Assembly: GCF_000002995.4 (NCBI RefSeq)
Contig: NW_025062477.1
Location: 13,188,696-13,252,695 of the forward strand
Direction of reading: 5' to 3'
From: Brugia malayi
Lineage: Eukaryota; Nematoda; Chromadorea; Rhabditida; Onchocercidae
DNA: 64,000 bases
The position numbers and the translations under genes are program-made. This document shows positions 12,401-24,700 of the stretch, one piece after another. Below the pieces are notes generated by a model, which was given only the letters and a program-made list of their open reading frames with translations, made no database searches and was not told the DNA's origin. How positions within the stretch are numbered: position 1 is the stretch's first letter; the number at the start of each line of letters is the position of its first letter.

Positions 12401-15400
12401 TTGTTTATTTTGTTATCTTTCTTCAACAATTCTTGTTAATATCTGTTTATCTATCCAGTAATAACTATTCCCTCAATCTCCACATTCACTCTCTTCGCAG
12501 TCTTTTTCCCTGTCTGAAGTCCAAAGCCTATACTTTTGTCCCATCCCTTCGAGTAGTTACTACGGTTTCCGCCTTTCAAATTCATTAAAGTAATTAAATT
12601 GATCGAAATTACACCAGTTTAACTTCTTTGTACTTTGATAGGGAATTATTTTCGAGTCTATTGCTTTCGTAGTCACATCCATTTTTATCTATTTTGTCTC
12701 CTAATATTTTCATTTCTCTGTCATCCTACTTTTCTTTCAACCTCCATTCGACGATATATCGAGTAATTTTATTCTTTTTTGCTTTACCAACAAAATCGAG
12801 TTTTCTGATAAGATTCAAATGTTTTTAAAACCTAGACAAACAAATAAATGGTGATCGTTTGCTGATGTCGCTTACTTGATAATCCAATCTATTCTGCTAT
12901 TTTCGTCAAAAGTCCCAACAACGGAAAAGTGTTTTGTCGAAAACAATTTTTGTCAGAAAATTCTGGGATTTTCTGACATTTTAAAACCAAAGCGACAGCG
13001 CAATAGGAGGGCTGATGATCCATCATCCAACCGCCACTGTCATACGACGAAATTTTTATGACAGAAACTACAAATATCATCAAATTAATAAGTCGAAACT
13101 TTCGGTATACTTTTTGTTGTTTTCGAAAAAAGGTTAAAGTTATTCTGATAAGGATAAAATGTATGAAATTATAATTAAGATAAAGTCTTCTTATTTACTA
13201 CATAAAGCTCTGACTTCAGCTCGCCATAGGTATAGTTTGGTAGGTTACTGAATTTACTCTTCGGTTAATCAACATGCAACCTTACACTTTAAATGAGCAA
13301 TAATGAGAGATAATGTTTAAATATAAGCTAGGGACAAGAAAATTAATGAAAAAATTAGCGGATGTGGGTTTCTTCGATTGAACTACTCATTTAGAAGTTA
13401 TGTTTTTTAAACTTTATCTAAACTTTTCTAGACTGAACAAGTTATTCATCAGATGATTATGAAAAGAAGACAGCATATAAGTAAAGTAGCAGTCTGAAAA
13501 AAATGAAAGAGAAGGAATTGAGGATTCAATTATATTGTCCAGGTTATAGGATAGAGTTAGTTTTAGTTTTATCAGACTATCCTCTGAATTTTTTCTTTTT
13601 TTTTTGACGCGACTGTGGATTTGTCATTACTCAGACCTGAAAAACGATCACTTAATGTGCACTTAAAATATGTAGGCAAAAGAATTAGGATAACTATTTG
13701 TTTCTCTAAGGGAACTCAGAACAAAGAATTTTAAGTGACTGGCATGACCTGATGGCATTTGAAATAAAGGACTAATTCCTGTCCTATTGTCGATTTCCTT
13801 TCTGTGTGACTATTCCAATTTGTTTATTTTCTTATAAAGTTAAAAATTCTTATTTAACGAAATAGTAATCAGTTTTAGTCAGCTTTACCTGTGAAATGTT
13901 CATACCCATTGACACTTAATCCTATTCCTTTCTTTTTCCTCTTTTTATTCCACTGCCTTTCACCAATAATTTATATTTATGGAAGTACATTGCTTTGTTT
14001 CTAATGCAACTCATTAGCTTATTTTTATAATCGTAATTTGAATTCTGATTAATTTTAATAATTCTTCATATTTTTGAAACCATAATTTAAAGCTATCTAC
14101 CTTTCTGTTCTTTTTTTTTCAAAATTTTCAAATAAGTCACATGAAGGAACAAAATAATTTATCTAATTTAATTAATTAAAAAATTAAGAATTCAGTAACA
14201 CAGATGCACTGTTGCATTTATCAACATTCTAACCGAAATATAATTACACCGAAAGATTCAGTGTAACCATGTTTAAAACACGGTGAAAATAGTTTAGTCT
14301 AAATTTAAGAGGTAGTGTAAGGAGCACTCACACTTATGTCAAATTAATGGATTGTTGATAGTTGCATGATTTACAGTGAGAGGCGACGACATAATCTTTA
14401 GCATTATCCGAAAAGGTATTCATCTCTAACTTACTTTCTTCTCTCTCTCTCTCTCTTCAATACTTTTCTTTCCTGAAAGTTAATCGATTTCAATACTTTT
14501 TTCATTTATGCTTGGGAACAGTGTAAATATTAGTTTTATTGAATTGCTCATTGCATTAACTACCCATTCATCGTTCTATATTTTCCCTTGTCAAATTAAT
14601 GGATTGTCGATAAATGCATGATTTACAGTTGTTTTTTTTTTCTTCTTTTTTATATCTTTTGTGGAAACTGAACTTTAGAACTGAAACGAACACCTGAAGA
14701 TAATGAAGTGGTAACATCAAATAAGTCATCATTCCATCAAACCAAGATAACTACTTGTTTCTTACATATTTTTTTCTTATGAATACTTTTTAAAAGTTGT
14801 ATTTAAAAGTTTAAAATTTGTGTGAGTCACTATATTTTTTCGGAATCTTGATGGAAATACCGGTGTTTCACTGCAAGCAATAAATAATAATTATATAATA
14901 CGTTAGTTAACGAGTAAGATTTAATGAAACACTGTAAACAGTAAGAGATTCAATTGCTTTCACTATATTTATCTTACAATGAAATTTAAATAATTGCTAA
15001 CACTAATAATCTCATACCATTAAGATCAACCCCCAATCACTTACTACTAAATTTGTTTGACTGCTATGGTTGCCTTTTGAAGTTGCATTAATCTGGTAAT
15101 GAACCAAATAAGATTTTAAAATAATTCACTTTCACTTTGTTTAGGGAAGAAATGAATGTGTTTGGTAAAAATTCTGAGACTCAGTTAAAATTTTATCACC
15201 AGAATTTTACAGATAATTGATCTTTTTTTTAAAAAAAAAAAAAAATCGTCTACCAAATTAATCATAATTATTTGAAAATAGAAAAATTGTAACTTGTTTG
15301 AAACAGTTTACTTACTTCAGACGTTGTGGATAGCATGCAGAGCGATTGTTTTTGGTGGTGTTATTATCCTTTTTGGCATTTTGATGACTATTCTTGGTTA

Positions 15401-17342
15401 TTTTGATGTTTATTTATCTCAGGTTTGTACATTTTTATCTACTTTTAGTACATGCTAGTATTTATGCAAATTTATGTCGTTTGTTATTTTATGCAATTTT
15501 TAATAACAGTTTCATAAGTATTTTAATAACTCAATAAAATCATCCTTTTTGGTTATTTCAAAATGTTATAAGAATTACTCCTATAATTAATTATTTTTAA
15601 TTCAAGTGAAACTTTGCAGGAAATCGTACACAGAGGAAATGATGGTACCGATAAATTGTCCACCAACTGGACCAAGCGGTATTTGTTTAAAAGTTTGCAG
15701 TATTTCGGACCAGTTGCAATGGGAATTGGTTCATTTATCCTTATCGTAGCCTGTGTTATTACTCTTGAAAGCAGGGATAAGAATACGCAGGTTATCCTTT
15801 CCATCCATTAATCGCATACGTCATTTTTTTTGAGTAAAGAGCTCAGTTTTTCGATGATTGTTGCAGGTGCTTCATAACATAGAAGTTAATCCGTGTAAGA
15901 AAACATCCTTGTTGCAAAGAGATGTGATACAGCGACATTTGCCAATGACTGACCAAGAGATACGTGAGTGGACACCGTTATACAAAGCTGTCCCATTGTC
16001 AAGATGTGATTTCACTCCAAGTAAGTTTCGTTTATTCTTTTTAGCGAAGAAATAACGCTGTCACAATTAATGACTTACTTCATAACACCATTACAACACT
16101 ACTGATATACAGATACTTGTGTCAATATTTGTTCATAAAAGTGCTCAGCTTTATCACTAATTTTAATAAACAATTCTATTCATCCACTCGTTCATTTTTT
16201 CTTTATTTATTTGTTTGTTTATTCATTTACTTATTGATTTGTTTATTAACATTATACTTGCCAATATTTTTATTTTCAGTAATGGATAAACAACGGAAAT
16301 ATCGTTCCACACCATGTATACCTCAAATGCTTCTCGATGATGTTGATAATAGGTTAAGTTTTTTTTTCGAATATTGATGAGATAGTTTTGTGGTAAATGA
16401 GAACACATTGAATTCCATCCAATATTAACATTGCTATGGGGGAAAAGGTTGAAATTATTTCAAATCTGCATGTCGGAAATTTTATTCATAATCTTTTGAA
16501 ATTTTGTCAAATTCTGATTCAAATTTCAATACAATTTCATAAGTTTTTTATATAGTATGGCTTTGCTTAGACCAGCTAAAAGTACTAAGAAATTGCTAGG
16601 AATTTGTAATTTTGAAGTAATCTTGGGCAATATTACTGTCATTTTTCTGTAAGTTTAATTACAGGAAATTGTATGGGCGATACCTTGATAGTTATTATTG
16701 TGGTATCTTTGACATCGAAAATGATTTAGTATTTGACACACACGATCACAGCCGCGCTTGTACGTCCACAAGTGAACACTGCGATCATGCCTCCCATTGG
16801 TATGCTTTTCATAAAAAGCGACTTTGATTTATTTGGCTTTTATGAGGATGCATGACTTTAACTACTGACTACGACTTACCCTCAGTTTTCTCAGTATTCT
16901 ACCTTATCAGGCTTTTTGAGCTTAAACATTATATGTGCAATAGGGCATTGAAGTAATTTGCAGGCAAGATGTGACTGTTGAAATGCATAGTCCGCCTTCG
17001 ATGTTAAGTACAGTGAGGTCACCGCCGTCGCAAATTTCTCCAGTCAATTCGCCACAGCAAAATCAGTATGCGTTTGCCGTATGCTGCAGTACCTCCAGGA
17101 GAACTAACGATCTCGCTTATATTGAACACAATAGTAGTAATATTGTTGTTACTATTGACCCTTCAGCAACTGCTGATACCGCCGTCGATGTCAGGCCATC
17201 CGCTCAGGATAGCGGCAGAAATCCGGACGGATTCGAAAAGCATGCTCCACTCGCATCATTAGATATTGAATTTGGAACTTCGAGCAGCTCTTCCTCATCC
17301 AATATGAAAGCTCTGAATGTGGACAGCTCCTTTAATATATGA
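9420..17342 (+). CDS. TMEM200-family two-pass membrane protein
   Basis: Exons 9420-9578, 15321-15422, 15620-15790, 15867-16020, 16280-16352, 16665-16799 and 16964-17342 sum to 1173 bases, 390 residues, with all phases matching. The N-terminus (1-53) is basic and cytosolic-looking. Hydrophobic segments lie at about 61-81 (GGVIILFGILMTILGYF) and 116-136 (GPVAMGIGSFILIVACVI). TM2 and the following ESRDKNTQV match the TMEM200A/B/C signature, where human TMEM200A has GPFTMGIGIFIF then ENRDKET. The loop between the TMs carries a sequon (NWT, residue about 103), consistent with an extracellular or lumenal loop. The tail after residue 144 is long, Ser/Pro-rich and low in complexity, with a poly-Ser run near the end. 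The molecular function of TMEM200 proteins is not established. The start is set by the first ATG behind a splice-acceptor-like site; an additional upstream exon is possible. Confidence 0.88.
12951..12978. repeat. Short perfect inverted repeat (10-bp stem)
   Basis: TGTCAGAAAA at 12951-12960 is followed 8 bases later by its exact reverse complement at 12969-12978, inside intron 1 of the TMEM200 gene. It could fold as a small hairpin; no function is evident. Confidence 0.6.
14337..14377 (+). repeat. Direct repeat copy 1 in TMEM200 intron 1
   Basis: A 41-base unit that recurs at 14589-14629 with 3-4 differences. It starts TGTCAAATTAATGGATTG and ends in ATTTACAG plus one base, resembling a 3' splice site. 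Confidence 0.75.
14589..14629 (+). repeat. Direct repeat copy 2 in TMEM200 intron 1
   Basis: Second copy of the unit at 14337-14377, 252 bases downstream. It is preceded by T-rich sequence and followed by a poly-T run. Confidence 0.75.
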
Positions 17343-18915
17343 CATCATCCACTCAATATTTCGTCTACGGGTTGGGTCTTTTTTTCTATGTTGCCTTGTC
17401 ATCTTGTGAGGACAATAGACTTCATCAAATATTTGTATGAAATGTATGAAAAATCTAGTTGTTGTGACAAAGGTACTGATCAAACACTGAAAGCAATCAA
17501 ATGAATTTTTTGGCTCTATCAGAAATTTTGATTTATTTTATAAAAATAAATAACTCCAAGAAATACATTCCGACGCTAAACAATGCACTGGGGAATTTTA
17601 CCTGTACTCTGTAATTTTATAAATAGTAAGAGATAAAAACAAAATATTTTGTTTAATTTTTTTAATCGAAATTGGGAACATAGTTTAATTAGTTAATACA
17701 TTCATCACAGAAGAAATTGAAATTCCCTGTTATAGATGACAGATTTTTTCGTGTTATTTTGAAATATAGTAATACTGTATCAGTGATATAATTATTGGAG
17801 CGCCTATTAAAATTAATGCAATAAAATGATAACTTTCCTAATTTTAAAATTGCATTATAGCTTTTTTCAAAGCATTAGAATTGTTTGTATAAAAGGATTA
17901 ATAAGGCAAATTTGAAATGAATAGCAACTTTTCATTTAAAAGAATTGCGAATTTTTCAAATATAACAGAATTATGATGAATTGCTAAGCACACTGTCCTA
18001 AATAAGGAATATTTTATAAAATAATTGTGGCACGTTTCAAATTTTCTTTAAACCTACTGTACAAACAATTCCTATAGTTTATTAATAAATATCGCTTTCA
18101 GAAATTTTTTGCAAATTCGGATGAAATTAATACAGTCAGTTGATGTCAAAGGAGATAGATAGTATTTTGAAATAGATAATAACACATTTTAATTGTGAAG
18201 CGTTACTGTTAGTATAATCTATATCTAGCATCAAAAACTTAATTCCTAAGTTTATGCTGCAACTTACTTTGCATTCTATTAAATTGACTTCTGACTAATC
18301 CAGTAAGCCATTTTATTTAAATATAGATCTAACACGAGCATTTAATCGATCAATTTCCCGCAAATTTAAAACATCTGTAGGAAATGCAAGAAAAAGTTTC
18401 ACATGTTCTGTTGATGACACATCAATATGATTTGATGCCATCATTGTCTTTTATGATTCCTTTGCTATTGTTTTGATATGATTGTTGGTTGTTGAATTAA
18501 TTTTTAATGTGCCCATTGCAGTTTGAATAAATGAGAATACTGCTGGAAGTTGACACTGATGAATTACTTCTAATATTGATGAGAGGGAGAAAAGACAATT
18601 AAGTTATAAGTTTTTTATATTTCTGGAAAAATTCTGTTGAAAACGCAATCATTTCTATTACATAAATATTCAACAAGTTTCCAAAACTAATTTTAAAACA
18701 AATGAAATTCAAGTGAAATCAAATATCACTTCAATTATTTCAGACTTGAATAATATCTAGAAATGGCAAAGATTGAGTAATGTTAAAACATGATAGGGCA
18801 TAAGTGCATTTCAGAATCTCAAACATATTCGAAAGATTATGTCACTCTCTTCCTGATTTACAAAATCTATTCATATCACGGTAGTAAATCACTTATTTAT
18901 TTAATGAACCAAATC
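17343..18915. other. Convergent intergenic region
   Basis: The 1.6 kb between two converging genes (TMEM200 family and FKBP) holds their 3' untranslated regions. AATAAA-like signals occur on the + strand near 17542 and 17820. No coding exon seen. Confidence 0.5.
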
Positions 18916-21755
18916 CTAAAGCTCATCTTTGGCAAATATTGGTAGAACGGCTGGTTCTCCTTGCAATATTTCGTCAGCTCGGTCAATTTCCTGCAATAAA
19001 AATTAAAGAAATACTTACAATCGATCGCATCAACTTATTAATTCACAGCTATAATGAAGGCTTTGATTTGTTTAAGATAACTATGAAATAATATTAAGAA
19101 TAACGTACCGACACAGAAACAATGCCATCATTATTAAAATCTAGAATCCAAGCAATCGATGGATCGCGTTTCCGACCTTCTAGCTTTTTATCACTCGCTA
19201 CTGCAGCCATTACCGCCATATCTCGTTCCATCACCTGGCGAAATTCCATCGAATCTATCCGTCCGTTTCTATCGACATCGAAATATCTGGAAAAAATTTT
19301 CCGTTTTGTTTTTATGAGTTTAGTTCTTGTGACTAATATCATTCGATATTTTTAATTAGATGTGTTTCTTTAGTACAGCTGCATGCAATGGACAGCAGTT
19401 GGATGAAATAGCTAACATCTGGATTGTTTAAGGTTTTGTTCAGGGATGAATTTTAAACGTCTGAAACAGCTACCTGATATAATATCTAGCGGCATTCACA
19501 TAATCAATATTTTCATTTCTCCATGTTTTGCCAAAATTTTTCTTCAGGTTTTCTTGAAATTTAACCAACTAAAACATTATTATAAGACACGTGGTTCAAA
19601 AATAAAATTTCTGGAAATAGGACTGATTATTTCCGGTTCTATTCACATCGACAAGAACTTTTAACCATACAGCAAGGCAGTTCTTTAATCAACGCAAATG
19701 CAGTTATGAAAAAGTTATCGATTTCATAAATAGTGATTTTTTGTGAAGTAATGAACTGAAATAGATGAAGTAGAAATGATAATTTTTAACATTGATTTAC
19801 AATAATAATTTAGTTAAAACCTCATTTTCAGTAAGTACTGTATCGTTATTGATATCTAGAAAGTTGAATTGCAAATCGAGTGACCACGGCTCAACAGTAA
19901 GCATTTCAATGTTAAAAATAAGCCAGTGCTCATCGTTAGGAATATTTTTCCATACTGAAAAATTAATTTCCAAATATGAGTGGGGACAGAATATTCGTTT
20001 GTTGTTAAATACTGGCATAGTCAAGAATATATTTTAATATTTTACACCTTCCGCCGACTCAGTTATCCTTTCTTTGTGCAACTAATGAAAGTTGTTTAAT
20101 CAGATAATTTCCAGCTGATGAGATTTAAAAACTTTTCGAAAATGAAACACAACAGAATGGCAGGATAATTTTTTCAAAGATTGTAACAATTTGGGAATAA
20201 TTGCGCATAATGAATAGAGTATTAGGCAGAGGTAACTAAGTAACTATTGAAATGTTCATTATTAAAGTGAATACATCACTTGTCACTTCATATAATATTT
20301 GTTTGCACGCAGTAGAAATAGCGCTTGAACGCTTATTTGCCCATAAATTAATAAAGTGATAGAGTAAAGCCTTCTCCATCAACGCGGGTAAACGATGGGA
20401 GTAACTATAACGCTTAGGGTAGCCAAATGCCTCCTCGTTTAATTCATGATGCACATGAAGGGATTGACGAGATTCCCACGGTTTCTACTTAATACTTGGC
20501 AAAAGCACACCCAAGAAAACGGGCTTGGCAAATACAGTGGGGAGAGAAGACCTTGTTGAGCTCAATAAAGAATTATCTCAACAAGAAGTTCATATATTCA
20601 GTTGAATTTAACAAGCACAGATTAAGACAATAAAATTGAATAAACTTCACTAAATTCAAAATCAACTACCCTATTAATAACCGTTATTAAGCTTACCTTT
20701 GCTTTTCTTTTTCCTGCTTAACCGATATGGTACATGAATTTTCCTTAATTCAGTGTCGCACATCCCACGCATACCTTTGTCTAATCCAGGTATTATCATG
20801 CCTACGCCAAGCTGTATTCGAATCGGTTCATGTCCATATGACTGGTCACACTTTTTATTAGCTTCAGTGAATGCTTTATAGTGGAATGTTATGAAATCTT
20901 TACGTTTTGCAGCACGTGGACAGTTCACTGGTCGCCATGTTTTCTCCACCTGAAATTTATGGTAAATTCATCTAGATAAGCAAATTTATAACTTTTAAGT
21001 ATATAGACTAATATAAATAGAATAGGCAAAAATAGAAAGACTATGCTTTCTTATCATTCATCTGATAATCGACGAATTAAAACAAAGACAAAGGGTTTTC
21101 AACAAGAATTCCTTAAAGAGAGGGTGGCATCAACAGAAAAGCAGTAGTGTGAAATGTGAAGAATACGTTAATTTCATATTCGGACATCCTAAACTAAATG
21201 AGAATATGCATTTTTCATCTCAAAAAGATTGATCAACTTTGACCTTGATATCAAGTGGGCCACCATTCGCCATTTCTTCAAGCTGTCTTATTTGCGCTGC
21301 GGTCATCGGTTGGCCTTCACCACGTATTTCAATTACTGGTATACTGTCTTCAAGTTTTCGTTTCTTTCCGACGTCATACATAATCGGTGTTTCCGTCTCA
21401 ACAACATCTGAACATAGACCTGAAATTTGAGCATTTTAAAAAAATAAAAGATGAAATAATAAATTCTTTTCCGAGGATGGTCTTCAGTTTCTACAGCAAG
21501 AGTGATTTGCAATAATTAGTGGATTGGTAAATACGACATAATGAAACTATCTTTACATTCATCAAAAAGCTCGATAATCTCACTTTGAGTATCATCTCTT
21601 CCATTTTCCCTATTTCTTCTAACCTATAATCCATTACACTATAATGGAAACAGACTATGGTATTTTTCTCGCATCATAAATTGCGTGAAAATTGGTTTAC
21701 CTGGTAAAAATATGAAGGTTATGAGGAAGGCTTGAACAAGTAGAGTCTGGAACAT
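18916..21755 (-). CDS. ER-lumenal FKBP-type protein with EF-hands and KDEL tail
   Basis: Read from high to low coordinate, exons 21701-21755, 21244-21419, 20697-20949, 19821-19954, 19474-19568, 19109-19286 and 18916-18990 total 966 bases, 321 residues, in phase throughout. Residues 1-19 are a signal peptide (MFQTLLVQAFLITFIFLPG). The FKBP fold spans about 78-190, including ITFHYKAF, LGVGMIIPGLDKGMRGMC and WLIFNIEML. Cys87 and Cys141 correspond to the disulfide pair of ER FKBPs such as FKBP14. EF-hand loops run 195-206 (DINNDTVLTENE), 241-252 (DVDRNGRIDSME) and 287-298 (DFNNDGIVSVSE). The chain ends FAKDEL, an ER-retrieval signal. Expected role: a Ca-binding folding factor or prolyl isomerase for secreted proteins. 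Several FKBP12 active-site positions are altered, so isomerase activity is doubtful. The donor at 19820 (GTTTTA) is weak but is fixed by the frame. Confidence 0.92.
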
Positions 21756-24700
21756 CACATTCGATTGGTGTCCACACAAGGGATGACAGCCGAATGGAGT
21801 AACAATAGCGCGAGAGATGAGTGACCTTGATGCGCCAGTAATGAGATCGAATGTGTATGTATGTCATGAAGAAGTGATACGTAACCTCAAAAAGTAAGAG
21901 ACGGCACATCTTATTTTATTATGCACAAAACTTATCCTTTTCAATTATTCTCGACATCGTGGTCTCCCTCATTGCGATCTTTTCGAGATCGAATAGTCTG
22001 AAGTTTTAGAAGACAGATTTCCATCGGAATTTTTTCAAGTTTTCATGGAAAAATACAAAGAAGCATTCTTTCCATTTTTGTAACTTAAATTGTTAGACTT
22101 GTGGTAAAGAGCTTATTAAATTTCCATCGATATCTTATCAAGCACTTAAGATTGAAACTGCAATAGTTGTGATCCTAATTGAGTACAGAAGTATTCAAAT
22201 TTCTACAACCTTTTGTTTTGTTATAACTTTTTAATTTTATGCGTTAATTTTTGTTTGCTTTCTTCAATATTGTTTTGGTTTTTTATCTCATAAATATTTT
22301 CATAATAAACCAAAATAAATTTGAATCTCAATAGTGAAAAAACCTTTCAAAAACTCTTCAGAATAGAAAAATGGACGAACAAATTGAAATTCCCTTGGTA
22401 ATTTGAGAATAGGAAGAATTGAAAAACTAATTCTAGTACATGAGACGAAGTGCCCATAACATTTCCATTAAAAATTTGTCTTTTCACCTTATACCCTTCA
22501 AATATATAAGTAAATGCAATACTTCAGAGGTACTCTAACTTCACATACCTAACTGTAATTGCATTAGTTTAACAAAAACAATGCAAACCTCGATAAGCAA
22601 ATAAAAACTTCAATTTTTCAAGAGTATGTGTGGTCCGATTGACAAAGAACAAATACAGATGATGAATGACACTCTTTTTAAAACTTCGATTTCATAACTT
22701 TGGTCCCAGATTTTTTTCGTTAAACATTTATTGCATACCAAAGCAGGTTCTCTCACTGTAATTTCTCGTAATTTTTGGTCGCTATTACCTTGCTTTTCAA
22801 GACTAAGTGATAAGTAAGAATTTTAAAATTTGGCTTCTGCAAAAAGGATGCAAAAATTTATGGTCTAACATTTCTGTTAGAAATTGGAAATGTTAAAGCT
22901 TGCGGGATAATATCATTGTTCTAAATCTTTGACGAAATTAATTAGCTTTAATTGATATTATCAGTGGTTTACACTGAAAATAATACCCATGTCTTTATCA
23001 CATCCTACAGTCTTTGCTCTAATTATTGACTATTACTGTTTAAAATAAAAATAAGACTATTAGATAACGAAATATAATAGCTAATTTGAATAGGAATTGT
23101 TGACTTAAAAGCCTTGTCAATATTTATGTTGGAATTGAAAACAAAATAGAAATGTTTAGTTTTTGATTTCTCACAATCACCATTGTTTGCTTGTTTATCA
23201 CATTGTTGCATTACTGGTAACTGTTTAGCGAAGGCTAATTAATTCACTAATTTAACTAATTCTTATCCCTCGAAAAAAGATAAAACATTCGATAATGATC
23301 AGCAAATTTTTAAAAAGCGCCGCTAATTTAGTTGTCATTAATAATTAATCAATAATAGAAATATTAACATTAAAATATGTATTATAACTTATTTCTTTTG
23401 GCTTGAATTCTGCTTTCATTATACATATGCTTATGTATTAAAAATAATAGGAATTTATTTTACTTTGAACAAATATTTAGAAGCTTTTACAATTGTTACT
23501 AACATTTCGTTTCATACTTCTCCGGCATATCATTCCCGATATACTGATTTTCCTTATTTATATTATTAAAGACACGATTGGTTATATACTTTTTTGATAT
23601 TACAAATTGTAAGTCTATAAGTGCTACATCAAAAAATATTCCTCTTTTCCATTTAAATTTTGAGAAGCAAAAATTGAATGATAAAGAGAATAATGCAAAT
23701 ACCGATGAATATACATGAATACGCTTGAAAATAAAGCATCGAATGAAAAGCGAAAAATGATTTCAATAGAAATGATTGTCTGCTGCTGGCAGTTGTTTTA
23801 ATAGACATTTTTTTTTAGAACTGAAAAGAATACATAAAATGTGCCAAACGCTTCAACTCGGATATCGATCATAAATAGTTTTATTGGAAATGCAAATAAA
23901 ACTGCATGGAAAGCTGCGACAATTACAACAAGACAATTACAACAACAACAAGCATTTGATCCAACAAGACTCGATTGAATTAATCAAAGTGTAAGGTGAC
24001 TAATACATCATTTTTATAACTTTCTTATTTAAAAGCGTAAAAATCGAGCATTTATGAATGGCATAAGATTCGTAACACAGCCATTGTCGTAGCTTGCTGT
24101 GTAGTTTTATCTACATTTTCAATTTTCATTACGATAATTGACGATGAATATCCGAACTAAAACATTGGACAAATTGACTGCTACATTTATTAAAATCATT
24201 TTTAGCTTTTCCATTCATTCATTCTGACATTCAAATCATTTTATCCAATTGATCTTTTGATCTTCGCACGTTCATTTATTTAAATAAATAAATAAAGGAA
24301 ATTTCCTTTTATATATTTCTCTAACAACGTTGGAAATTTTCATTTGTTCTGTTTGAGGAAGAAGAATAACTTCAAAAAAAAAAGAAAAAAGGAAAAAAAA
24401 AAAAAAAGGAAACCGGAACTGTTTCTCCCGCATAAGAATTGGACGCATTTGTAACACGCATTGTTAACGAATGGCAAATGCGACAGGTGCTTTTCCCCTT
24501 TTTTTTCTTGTCAATATTTTGAAATTGAACTTTAATTTTTTTTTTTTTTTTTTTTTTTTTGGGTTTGTTTCAAATTCTTATCTAAGGTGAATGAAATGCT
24601 ACAGAAAGTAGTGATCAAAGCAAATAAACACTGCTGCATTGAAATGTCATTTCATTTTTCAGCAACTACAATAGCCGTGACATATACCAGATTCCAATTA

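Noticed and set aside
12876..13083. Possible cryptic exon in TMEM200 intron 1 (PKRQRNRRADDPSSN)
   Set aside because: Looks coding-like for about 25 residues, but it would disrupt the phase-0 join between exons 1 and 2, and the core family match does not need it.
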